A stretch of DNA of 64,000 nucleotides from Magnolia sinica (Eukaryota; Streptophyta; Magnoliopsida; Magnoliales; Magnoliaceae), in assembly GCF_029962835.1 (NCBI RefSeq), contig NC_080573.1:90763501-90827500 (forward strand), read 5' to 3'. A program made the position numbers and the translations under genes. A model generated the notes under the pieces. It made no database searches and was not told the origin of the DNA. It saw nothing but the letters and a program-made list of their open reading frames with translations. Shown piece by piece: positions 35,718 to 47,328 of the stretch. Positions within the stretch are counted from its first letter, which is position 1. Each line of letters opens with the position of its first letter.

Positions 35718-38700
35718 TGTCACGCCTTAGACTTGGTAACTGGACTCAGAAGGAACTCGATAACCGATTTTGGCCGCAACAACCTCCGTAGTACCTCATT
35801 CTCGGATCCTAAAGCAAGTTCTGATCCTGGGATCCTACAAGGAGGATTTTCATAATTACATATCCATTCCAATACAAGCATACCTAAGATCACAGCAAGT
35901 AAATCTTAGAAATAACAAGGAAACACAATCGTAAAATCCACTAGGAATTTGAACTTTTCAAGTACAAGGCTGAAAGGAAATACATGAGGTAATAGAAGAA
36001 AAAAGGAAAGATCTGCAACACTGGGGTCCTCGGCTCAACTCCTATCCAAGCTCTGCCACTACGACCCGACCTAGGATCTCCTGAACGCATCAATCGTGCA
36101 TAAGCTTATAGAAAGCTTAGAGGGAGGTGAAAGTGTGTGACAATGGTGTGCAGAAGAATAATAGGGGATGCATATCACTAGCCTTACTAAGGATAAGCCA
36201 TGAATGCAGGAAGCCATATCAAGGCTATGTAATGCAAAAGGCTTATACAGCCGATATTAATGCAATGCGAAGTAATGTCAATGCCCATAACCAGTCTACT
36301 ATCTAATACAGTTCCATCATAAGAAATATCACCAGGGTCTAATGCACTGCAGGATGACTGCCGCTCTCAAGACTGCATAGTCAAACGAGCGTAAGAGAGT
36401 CAATCACCAGCAAGGCTTGACAGTAGCTAACCCACTCACAAGCTAGTTAGACTCAGCCTAGTAATGCCCACTCACTCAGGCAGATAAGGCCACATCTCAT
36501 CTCAACCGACTACACGACAATAGTAGACGCGGCCTAACAGTTTAAGGCACTCGGGCGCTCATAATTTCCACTTTGGCATGGCGTTGAGGTGTCCTCTAGG
36601 TACCTTGAAGGTTTAGGGGCTTTCACCCAGGAATATCCTATGCACCCTAAATGCTCAAATAATATATTTTCAGTGTCCACATACGGCCATCCACGAATAC
36701 CCCTGTGGAGGCAAGGCCCTGATGAAGCAAGGGCAATAATATCCATGAGATGCGATGCCAGATGCATGAATCACGCATACCAATCATGCACTAGCTCCAA
36801 GCACTCAATGTACATAAGAGGGGAATTACATCCCACTATCATATCAACCCAATGACCATACACAAATGAAATCCAAACACACCATGATGCATATGGTTCA
36901 TGAAGGTGCGTCATACGGCGATGATGACTTATAACATACTCCTCCTTCCCAAGGAGGGAATCAAGTTAGGTATTTAGACAATTAATCTAAGGAACAATCC
37001 TCTAGTGGGGGCCCAATACTTTGAGGTAGCCCACAAATCTAAGGAGGGCAATATATAACCCCAAAGGAATAAGCGGTCCTAACGAGGGCCTATGGTAGGC
37101 CTTAAACCATTAATAGCAACCCATGGGCCTACCTTAAGGCCACCAAGGAGGACATCCAACCTCATCTGGGTCCCAAAAGGTAGCCCACCACCACTCGAAT
37201 ATGAAACAAGGCCCAAGGCCTAAGCAATCCATGGCCTAGTGGGCTATCACACAAAGCCCAACTCATAGGCAATATTATGGGCCCATAAGGTTTAGGCCCA
37301 ATCATAAAGGTCATAAACCCATATATTGTGATGGGCCTAATGGGCAGCCCGTTATTCCAACCATATGGGCAAATCCTTAAGCTTAAATCAAGTGAATCGG
37401 GCCTTACAACTTGGCCCAAGTACAAGGTTAATTTAATCAAGTGAATCGGACCTTACAACTTGGCCCAAGTACAATGTTAATTTAGTGGGCAACCAAAGGC
37501 CCAACTACTTGTGTAATTTGGCCCACAAACCCATCACAATAATATGGTAAATATAGGCCCAAAGGTCCAATGGGCCTATCTAGAAAGTTCCAGCCCAAAA
37601 AGGGCTAAATAGTCCAACAATTAGCTAAAAATATGGACCCAACAAAACCCAACTGGGGTGGGCCTCAAATGTGCACTAATTAAGCCCAAAGCATGATAAG
37701 AAATAGGGCAAGATATGTGTGCAAACATCCCTAAATCTGGTGGGTCATGCTGCCCCAAAATAAACACTTATGGGCAGTAAGTTTGGGCCTATTGCTGAAA
37801 TTCCAGCCCACCCACTTTCTTGGCCTGCTGGAGTCCAGCAATAATTTATTTTATATAATACTCTTACTGCCTGGTGACCCATACATGTCACAATGGGTTC
37901 CACTAGAGGAAGGGAGTGGATACAACACATATATCAAGTGGGCCATGCTGCTGGACTGGAGGTCCAGTAGTAGCCCAATAGGTTAGGCATCCCTGGGTGG
38001 ACCGTCATGGGGGCCATGGACGGCTACCCCAAAATATATCAAAGTGGGCCCCACATGTGGACGTCCCATAGGGAGGTGGGCCATGTCCAAGTGGGCCACA
38101 TAGAAGGAGGGACGGCATGGATAAAACCACACATCAAGGTGGGCCATTGGAGGTGGACGACCAGCCCATGGCTAGGCGTCCATCCTGGTGGGCCGGTCCA
38201 GCCCTCGTTGAAGGCCTTTTAGGGGTCCGTTGGCCCCAAAATTTGGTAGGTGGGTCCTATAATGGGTGGACCACCCCCTGAAAAAAAAATTAGATTTTAT
38301 TGAATTAGGAAAGTATTTATTTGAATTAAAGGAAAACTGCTTACCCAAAAATCTAGTTAGAGCAAAATTTAGACTGGCCCTGATTTGAGCTTCCAATGGT
38401 GTGGATCAAAAGGCCTCCAAAAATAAGGGAAAATAGTTTTTACATCCCCTCATATGTATTCCACAGGGTGGGGTCCATAGAAGTGGCCCACCAATGCAAA
38501 AGTTATTTTATAATCAAAGATTTTCAAATTGACATGTTGTTGGAACAGTCCAGAAAAATCCAGACTGTCCACCTCACTTGGGCCACACCTTTGGGACCTC
38601 AATCAAGGTCAGATGGGGCTGAAATTTGGGGGACATCAAGATGGGATCCCCACCTTTAAGAAAAGTATATTTGATGGGTAATAAAAGTCCCCCAAACAGT

Positions 38701-39000
38701 CCCAAATTCTGGTTCAAAAACAACTAGAAACTGTCTAGAAAATTCTAGACAGCAACATACACTTGGATAAAATTAAATGTATGAGTTAATTAAAAAGGAA
38801 ATTACCCCAAAAACTAGGTGTTATGGCCCACCCTAGTGGGCCCCACAAATGTCCAAATCAAATCCCAAATTTACCATACTTACATGCATCAATAAAAGTC
38901 AGCAAATGGGACACCCAAAACCATAATGTAGGTGGGTATGGGCGTCCCACCCTAGCTTAATTTTCTGGACTATCCAGGCATCAATAAAAGTCAGCAAACT
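35718..39000 (-). mobile_element. truncated reverse LTR E inside the B1 3' LTR
   Basis: It starts TGTCACGCC right after the B1 leader (CCCACTT) and reads as the reverse complement of a family-B LTR end: CCTCCGTAGTACC (35787) and CTACAAGGAGGATTTT (35836) recur in C at 42311 and 42370, and GCATAAGCTTATAGAAAGCTTAGAGG (in part) at 36097 recurs near 42593. No TACA end or target duplication is seen on the right; the B1 LTR resumes at 39001 (GTTGTGATTTAAGG). So the insertion lost its own 5' end together with about 128 bp of host LTR. The remaining 3.3 kb has GGCCCA-rich sequence and no genes. Confidence 0.72.
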
Positions 39001-40319
39001 GGTTGTGATTTAAGGGCCCACATATGGTGGGACCCACCTTGATGTATGCTTTGTATGAAAGAGGGGCCCATAGTGGCGAGGCCCCTCCATCACCACCGAT
39101 CTCTCCCTTTCCCATGTGTCGTGGACCCCACATTATTTGTGTGGATCCAACCGTCCTAATGGTGGGACCCACCTGGTGAATGGATTGCACCCCCACCGTC
39201 CAGATTAGGGGGCCTATATGATGCATGTACCGTCCTCACCGTCCAGCATCCTTGACGGTGGGACCCACCTGATGTGCCCCCACGTGTGCAGTGCACTGGT
39301 CGTGGGACCACCTTGATGAGTATGCCTTATGTACATCGTCCAGTAATCTGGACAATGCAGCCCACCTGTATGTGTGGTTATTCACGTCGTCCCTTGCCCA
39401 GACGTGGGGCCTCACCTTGATGGTTTGTTGGAATCCAAGTCATCCAGCCCAACTGAACGGTGGGCCCTAACAGGATTGTATGTGCTTTATCCTGCCCGTC
39501 CATTCATCTAGACCGTCCAACTATGTGGACCACACCAGCCATATGCCTGTTGTAGGACGTCAGCAGGACAGGTGGGCCTTCACCGTGATGTTTATATTTT
39601 TACACCCACACCGTCCATCTGGACGGTGGGAAAGTTGCAGCTAGAAACTATTGTGGATGTCAGGAAGATTTGGGACCCACCGTGATGTATATGTTATATC
39701 CTAACCGTCCATTTGGATAGTGGGTCCCATGCAACGGCAGCTACTGCTGCCCTGGACGCCAGCTAATTATGGGGGTCTCGTTGATGTATTTCATCCACAC
39801 CCTCCATCTGTGTGGGCCCCACCAGTACGATCTGTGGGCCTGATCACGAGGTAGGTTATATCCCAACCATCCGCCCATCTATCTGACATGGACCCCACAC
39901 CAGCAGCCTCAGCTGCAGTGTCGTCAGCAAGCTCCGTGGGGCCCATTGATGTATATATTGTATTCCACACCGTCCATTAGCGTGGACTCCACCTGATGTA
40001 TTTATTATATACACCGTCCAGATGGCTAGACGGTTTATTCTATATCCACGCTGCCTATCAGGTGGACCACACTACAAAGATCAGTAGAGGGTTGAATGCC
40101 TTCCATTGAAATCATTTGGGTCACAGAAGCTTTGGATTAATATGAGATTTGGTTTTCCTCTTAATCCAGGTCTTTGTGACCTTATGATCAGATTGGTTGG
40201 GAAATGAACATTTAGGTGGGCCCTATGAATTTTAAAACTGTGGAAGTCATTATCTCCACTGCTATTTGTGGTATGGTCCAAATGATCTTTGGTGTTCATC
40301 TCCACTGCTATTTATGGTG

Positions 40320-40570
40320 TGGCCCATGTCATGCGGCCTACTTGATATATGAGGCCCATGGGCGAGGCCCATTGTAATGTATTCGAGGCCCATGGGCAAG
40401 GCCCAATGTGATGTATTCAAGGCCCATAGGCGAGGCCCATTGTGATGTATTCGAGACCCATGGGCGAGACCCAGTATGATGTATTCAAGGCCCATAGGAT
40501 GTGGCCATTGTGTTATATACGAGGCCCATGAGTGAGGCCCAATATGATGTACGTGAGGCCCATTACATTG
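40320..40570. repeat. GAGGCCCATGGGC array in B1 3' LTR
   Basis: Same units of about 37 bp as at 23770-24030, with more substitutions. Confidence 0.8.
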
Positions 40571-42235
40571 TGTATGAATCCCTTGTATAAGGCCATGAGC
40601 CCACTATATTTTAGGCCCGATGTGGGCCACTCCTTGGGAGCAATGTTGGTTAAATGTTCACATTGATGGGCAATGATGGTTAAATATCCTCATTGTGACC
40701 TTCCCTTAGGCCTTGTTAGGCCCATTCACATCATTCTCTAAGTGGGTTGACCCTAATTATTGGGCCCAATTTGCATGATCCATCTATTCTCATTGGGCTA
40801 TCCCAAGATGTTGGGCCCCCATTGGTTGTTAGTAGGATTAATTCTTTTAATTTGAAGTCCATAGGACTCATTTAGGCCCCCTAGGTCATCTGGCAGGGCT
40901 ATATAATAGTATGGAGAAGGAACCCTTTTCGGATCCTTAGGCTTTGGGTAGGCCACTTAGGCCCAACCTTGATATAAGAGGAGGGGGGTACATCGTCATC
41001 ATATAATATGCTTAGTATAGCCCCATGATTCATGTCCATATGCATCATATGTATGCTTGACATGAGGAGTGATTGATCATAGCACATGCCATTAGGCAGA
41101 TTGTTATGGGACTCCCTGATAAGGGGAGTTGTCTACATAAGTGTGTGGTACGCACATGATTGTTGTATAATTGGATAGCGTGATTCATGCATCTCACATT
41201 GTGTGATATGAATACTATACGCCCTAGCAACATCAGGGTCGTAGCCTCCATAGGCATATCGTGGTTGGCAGGATTGGACACCAGAAATCTTGTTCTACAT
41301 GGGGTGCTATAGATGTCCCTAGGTGTAATTCCCAAAACTCTCATGGTACCAGGAGGTTGCTCCAATGTGTAGACCGAGTGGATGCATGAGCGTCGAGTGC
41401 TAAATACTAGAAGGCCGCACTTTTCACTGTATCGTGGTCAGTTGGAAGGGGGTGAGGCCTTACTCGCCCGAGAGGAGAGGGTAAAGCTAGGCTGAGTTTG
41501 ACCAGCTCGAGGAATGGTTCCGCTATCGATGAGTCGGGCCCGATATTGGCAGGTGGATAGTGAGGTCTCTTCCACTCACCTTATTGCATGCGATGGAGCG
41601 GCAATCTAGTTTGGAGTGTACTTAAACTATATTGATATTCCAGAGTTTTGCTATATTGATATATGGACTCAGATGAGGATTGGTATGCTTGAGTTGCATC
41701 TCGCATTGTATGGCCTTGGTATGGCCAACATCATTCATGCCTTGCATCTCATTGCCTTAGTACGCCAATAATATTCATGAATTCATCAACATATTCCACA
41801 TTACTCTGATATTATATAATTGTATTACTACATTGCACACACACTTTCACCCCCTCTAAGCTTTCCGTATGTTATGCATGATTGTTGCATGCAGTTGACG
41901 TTGGGTCGCAGCAGCGCTGAGACAGGAGCGCATAGCAGATCATCTTGGAGCTTTTGTCTATCATCATTGTATTTCCCTTTATGCACATTGTACTTATAAG
42001 TTTTTTATCATAGTGAAAATGTGATGGGGTTTTTAGTTGTTGTTAATGGGTTATGCCTTTAGTTGGGCTTATTATGAATCAAACTCATATTGAAAATCCT
42101 CTTAGGATCCTAGGATCGGAACTTGGCGTATAGGCGCTGGGAGAAAAAGTGGGGTACTACGGACGCTGACGGCAGTGGATTTGGTGATCAAAAATTTTGT
42201 GAGCCCGGTTTTCGAGTTTGGGGTATGACAGCAGA

Positions 42236-42244
42236 GGCGATCAC
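42236..42244 (+). other. 9-bp island of the Tat integrase between two large elements
   Basis: GGCGATCAC lies between the right target duplication of B1 (GCAGA, 42231-42235) and the start of C. Together with the upstream codons it continues the integrase frame (AYEAEAI...), and the frame goes on at 51993. The last five bases ATCAC are the left target duplication of C. Confidence 0.85.
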
Positions 42245-45200
42245 TGTCACACCCCAAAACCGGAGATCAAACTCACAAGAATCCCGATCGCCAAATCTAG
42301 TGCTAATAGCCTCCGTAGTACCCCATTCTCGGCTCCCAGCGAGGATACGCCAAATTTCGATCCTGGACCCTACAAGAAGGATTTTTCAACATACATTTAT
42401 CTCGTAAGAAGTATAACTACAAGTTTACCCAAATCACAAAGGAAACATCATCATCACATATCCACTAATATAAATATTTGAATACAATGTCGAAAGGGAA
42501 ATACATATGTCAAAATCAAAGCTCCAGAAGACAGCTACACGCTTCAAGCTCAAAGTTGTTGCAACCTAACGCCACCTGCACACATCTATCGTGCATAAGC
42601 TTATAGAAAGCTTAGAGGGTGGTGAAAGTGTGTGCACAAGATAAGTGTCAAGTATTCAATAAAGCCCATAAATCATACATCATTGGAATAAGTGAAAAAT
42701 GCTGACAAGATCATGAATCATACGATATCAGAGTAAACAGAAATATACTGGTAAGTCCATGAGCCATATAATATCAGAGTACACAATGCAAATCACAATG
42801 AGTCAAATATCATATACTGCAGATGCAATGTAATATACAAATCCTGCCAAGTCCGTCTAAGCCATATAAATACAGAAACGTAGTAATCCAAAATGTCATA
42901 TGCAGTGGATGAAATGCAATATGCGATGCGAATGAAATGACCAAGCTGGAATGAAGTCGGGATGATAGCACGTAGTATTACAGGCTATGGGGTCCATCAC
43001 AAGGGAATTCCATCCAAACTAATCCCATTCCTAAATTTAGATAGTCAAACAAAATGTGGTAAACTCCTGATCTCAGGTTAGTCGCGTGCCTCAACTGAAA
43101 TCCTGGTCATTGCGAAGGTACACGTAACAAATGGTTGCGCACCACCAACCCAAGTGGATAGTGAATGGATGAATGAATGAGTATGCAACTCCTGCTCAGT
43201 AGCCTTCCAACACAGTAGCCTGCTAACCACTGATAGCTCACCCAATGTGGTAGCTCGCCCAGGCCTCAGCCCTGCCCACATCAGCGACCGCCCACGTACT
43301 CCCACCCACATGTGCAACAGTGAGGGGATGTCATACTATCATGTCAGTCCTCATATCAAGTCCACATATCAGTATGTTTTTCCCTAGGGAATCACCAGGG
43401 TCTATTACACTGCACAATGAATGCCGCCTCCCTAGCCGTATAGCCCAGCGAGTGGAAGACACCACACTATCCGCCTGATCAGTAGTCTGCCAATACCTAC
43501 CTGGCTCATTGATAGTGGACCCATTTACGAGCTGGTCAAACTCAACCTAGCTTACAGCCCCCTCACTCGGGTGGATAACGTCACACCCCCTCCCAACCGA
43601 CCACGACACAATAGGAGATGTGGCCTACTGGTAAACGGCACTTAGGCGCTCATGTTCCACTTGGTCCAGAGGTTGGGGCATCTCCTACCCTCGGAGGTTC
43701 TGGGACTTTCACCCAAGGACATCCTAAGTGCCCACAGTGCTAGAACCAAGTATTTTCGGTGTCTCATCTGGCCATCCACAATGTGCCTATGTAGGTCATG
43801 GCCCTGATGTCACTAGGGCGTACAATGATCATGTCACACATATGCGAGATGCATGAGTCACCCCATATAGTCATGCAGCAAACCCGTGCGTACCACACGC
43901 TCATGTGGATAACTCTTATCTATGAGTCCCATAAATAATCTGCCCAATGGCATATGCAATGATCAGTCACTACTCATATCAAGCATACATATGATGCGTA
44001 TGGGCATGAGTCATGGAGTTACACTAAGTATAGTATAAGGTGATGAACTATCCTCACAACGAAAATGGGCCTAGATGGCCTACACACCACAAGTATGAGC
44101 CTATCAATGGGCCCTAAGGAGAGTTTATAATGTGGACATTTAACCAACATTATTCTTATAATGTGGACGTCAAACCATCATTGCTCCCAAGGTACGACCT
44201 GCCATAAACATCATTACATAAACTATGATGGAATCACACATTGCAATGGACCTTAAGGACATCCTATTGAGCCTCGACATATGGGCCTTAGATAAATCAA
44301 ATGGGCCGCATCACATGGGCCTTAGACTGATCAAGTGGGCCGCATCAATGGGTCGTACCAATGGGCCTTATGTACATTGCAATGGGCTATAACCCATGGG
44401 CCTTGAATACATCACAATGGGCCTCATAACATGGGCCTCATATATATCAAGGTGGGACTCAACAACAGGCCTCATACACATCAAGGTGGCCTCAACAATG
44501 GGCCTCATACACATCAAGGCGGGCCTCAACAATGGGCCATAAATATGACAAGTGGGTCACATCACATGGGCCATATGTATATTAAGTGGGCCACACCCAA
44601 ATATAGGTGGTGATAAGGATTTCCACTATTAAAATTCCCAAGGGTCTACTGGTGGACGTTCAAACCCACAGTTTTCTATAATGTGGTCCACCTGATCCTA
44701 GATCTGTCTTATTTGTAATCCCAAGCCTTAAAATTATCTGACAAAATGGTTGGATGGTTTGGATGCAACACATGCATCATGGTGGGTCCCATAAGGATGG
44801 ACGGTGTGGAGAGAACACATACATCATTAAGTGGGTCCCCCGTCCAGTGCTGTGGATGGTGTGGACAAAACACATACACCATGGAGGGTTCTACCGTCCA
44901 ATACTGTGGAGGGTGTGAATAAAACACCTACATCATTGGTGGGTCCCACGTGGGGCCCACCCTAACGTTAATTTTCCATCCAATCTGTTAATAAGGTCAT
45001 ACAGACCTGGATAGAGAGGATAAACAAATTTCATAATGCTTAAAAACTTCTGTCAACCCAAAAATGGTTTCAATGGTAACCGTTCAATCACACTGTTTCC
45101 TGCCGTGTGGGCCACCTGAGTTCCACACACGGCTGATTTTTAGGAGGGGACGCATTGCCCTAAAGGGCCCTTCAAATGCACGACGTTGCTATTCAATGCA

Positions 45201-46949
45201 CATCACGGTGGGGGCCACACATGAGACCCACGTCCTTGGCCACTGTCCCACACAGCAACGCTAGAGGATGCACTCATCCTCTGGACGGTCAACAACAGCA
45301 GCAGGTGATGCTACTCTCTTTCTCCTGTATATATTTTTTTAAAAAAATAGTAATTCTGCGGATTTTCATATGTGAGGCCCGCATCAAGTGAATCCGACCC
45401 AGCCATTGCATTCCATGGCTCAAGAAAGACTAAACAAGCCCAATATTCAGCATATTTCGGTGTATAGAAAATTAGGGTGGATTTCAATGGTAGAAAATAT
45501 TGTTCTCTATGATTTGGCCGGCCAGATAGTCAAATTGGCCTCATCTTTCGGATCAACGCCTAAAATGAGTAAGGGAATGGGATGGATGGTGTGGATTAGA
45601 TCAATACATCAAGGTGGGGCCCGCATGAGCAACCCACCCAAAAATCTTAAATATATATTTTATTTTCGTTGCTGTGAGTAAATCCACTGTCTGTTAACGC
45701 TTCATTGAGCCCATGTCTAGCATCCCTCGACGCTGGACGGCTTGAATAAAAAAATCAAGGTGGGTCCCACATAGATGTGGCCCACTTGATTTGGATCAAT
45801 CTGATACTTGTGTTTCCTATCACCAAAGGGTAGGGTCCACATGGCTTGGACGATATAGATCCAACACGTCCATCAAGTGGGTCCCACTAAGGCGGACAAC
45901 ATGGATACACTGCATACACCATGGGGCGAATAATTAAGGGAAAAGAGAAAGAGAGAGGAAGAGGTACGTGATGATAGAGGGACCCCGGCACTACGGGCCC
46001 TCCCTTCCATGATTTACAACATACATCAGTGGGTCCCATTACATATGGGCCCACCGGTCAAAATCAATAGTGGAGATCCTTTCTCCACTGAAATGCAAGG
46101 TCTAGATGACTTCATCCATGCAAGGAAAATAAACATCATGATGGGGCCCATGGAGAATGGCCCCATTATGGGATGATCATGAGGATCAAGGTGGGCCATC
46201 AGCCACGCCTAGGGTCCAAAGTGAAATCCGTACCATCAATCGATAGACCCCACTTAACCCATCACCAAAACCATGCAATCTAGGCCCATAGAAACACCCA
46301 CCATTCGATCTTCTTGGTCCGATGGAACGCCGATCTCCTTGTGCCTAACTTTGATGGAAGATGATGAGAAAGGAAGAGCTAGGATAATAGATCTTGGGGT
46401 GGGAAGTAGGCCACACAACACATTTTTCTCTCTTGAAAATGGCTTGGACGTGCACTACTTCTTACTTAGAATTTTTGTGAAGAGAAAGAGAGAGAGAAGG
46501 GATGGTTGTAAGAGAGATGAGTGATGGATGTGAGGTGATGGTTGTACTTGACATGTATGGGTGTGTAAGAGAGAGGGTGAGAGAGAGTTGATTTTGGGGT
46601 TGCTCTTGTACTTGACATGAGGTGATTGATTGATTGATTTGAGTGATTGATTGATGGGACATGTTGTAGAGATTTTCTTGGGATTGTAAATGTGCGGTAT
46701 TTTACTCGAACTGAACGCGGGTCCACATCTTCTGGCCGGGGTATCGGATCAGTATGCAAGACGCGGTGTTAGAACCACGGCGATGGTGCGGTCGCAATAG
46801 TGAAAGTCTCAGATTGAGCTGACTCAGATCTATGGAATACGACTTAGGATTGTGCGCAAACGTCGATTATCAGTCGTGAATTGTCGAAATTCGACGGGAA
46901 GGATCGAGGAAGTCTATGGAATGGTACAAACTAGGATACGGGCCTTACA
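42245..46949 (-). repeat. C 3' LTR
   Basis: It aligns throughout with 47329-51987. It includes a GGGCCTCATACACATCAAGG array (44260-44600), a stretch homologous to the MITE at 59836-60327 (about 44940-45190), CACCGTCC modules and a GATT microsatellite (46622-46653). ORFs in it are repeat translations. Confidence 0.86.
44260..44600. repeat. GGGCCTCATACACATCAAGG array in C 3' LTR
   Basis: Units of about 27-40 bp around AATGGGCCTCATACACATCA, the inverse of the GGCCCATTGTGATGTAT theme of B1 and B2. Counterpart at 49290-49700. Confidence 0.8.
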
Positions 46950-46961
46950 GCTCTCCTCACC
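46950..46961 (-). other. polypurine tract of C
   Basis: Minus-strand GGTGAGGAGAGC directly before the 3' LTR start TGTAAGGCCCG. Confidence 0.75.
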
Positions 46962-47311
46962 TAATAAAAATTTTATCCTCGAAATTTAAACTACAACACA
47001 ACCAATACAGAGCTTACCAAGGGAGGGAAATTCTATCAGAACACAACATCCCAACATAATCAAACACCTAAGGGATGGGGATAACGCCCACGAATCTAAG
47101 CCTCCTCCTCCCAAGACGCCTCATCGACACTATGATGACCTTAAACAGGGATACTATGTAGCCTCACAATCTCAATGGTAGGGAGCTAAATCAAAAAATC
47201 TCTAAGTTATTCGAACTCGGGGATCTGATCATTCTAAGTTCTCAACAATCATATAGTGAAAGGTAGTTCTTAGTAGATATGTGATGTTATCTTTAGGTAT
47301 TCCCAAGTTAT

Positions 47312-47323
47312 GCTATAATACCA
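47312..47323 (-). other. primer-binding site of C, mutated
   Basis: Minus strand TGGTATTATAGC; two changes from TGGTATCAGAGC of B1 and B2, 5 bp from the 5' LTR edge. Confidence 0.75.
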
Positions 47324-47328
47324 TCTTC

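Larger units (their letters stand above)
7416..42230 (+). mobile_element. Element B1: chromodomain Ty3/Gypsy retrotransposon with 4-kb LTRs, itself invaded three times
   Basis: It begins TGTAAGGCCCGTATC and ends GGGTATGACA, and is flanked by the perfect 5-bp duplication GCAGA (7411-7415 and 42231-42235), although the flanks are 34.8 kb apart. Its own DNA totals about 12.8 kb: 5' LTR (7416-8295 plus 22601-25673), primer site, gag, protease, RT, RNase H, integrase, chromodomain-like end, polypurine tract and 3' LTR (35043-35717 plus 39001-42230). Removing the insertions gives LTRs of about 3.95 and 3.91 kb, which agree. Chromodomain-like C-terminus, iMet primer site and long LTRs fit the Del/Tekay clade. 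Stops in pol make it inactive. Confidence 0.88.
35043..42230 (+). repeat. B1 3' LTR, interrupted by E
   Basis: Parts 35043-35717 and 39001-42230 align with the two parts of the 5' LTR. About 128 bp (equivalent to about 7985-8112 in the 5' LTR) are missing where element E lies. It ends GGGTATGACA followed by GCAGA. It contains the palindromic CCGTCCATCTGGACGG at 39611-39626 and the GAGGCCCATGGGC array at 40320-40570. Confidence 0.87.
46950..47328 (-). other. C internal region: 379 bp, non-coding
   Basis: Between the two C LTRs. On the minus strand it has a primer site at its start (47312-47323), about 340 bp without any conserved ORF, and the trailer TTTAAATTTCGAGGATAAAA (inverted) leading to the polypurine tract at 46950-46961. 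Size and content match the B2 internal region. Confidence 0.82.

Noticed and set aside
44431-44613. ORFs rich in Gly-Pro-His-Thr-Gln (also 49498-49707, 13369-13677, 23709-24038 and similar) that could look like a repetitive protein family
   Set aside because: They translate the GGCCCATTGTGATG arrays, occur in both LTRs of each element, have no conserved ends and are explained by the DNA repeat.
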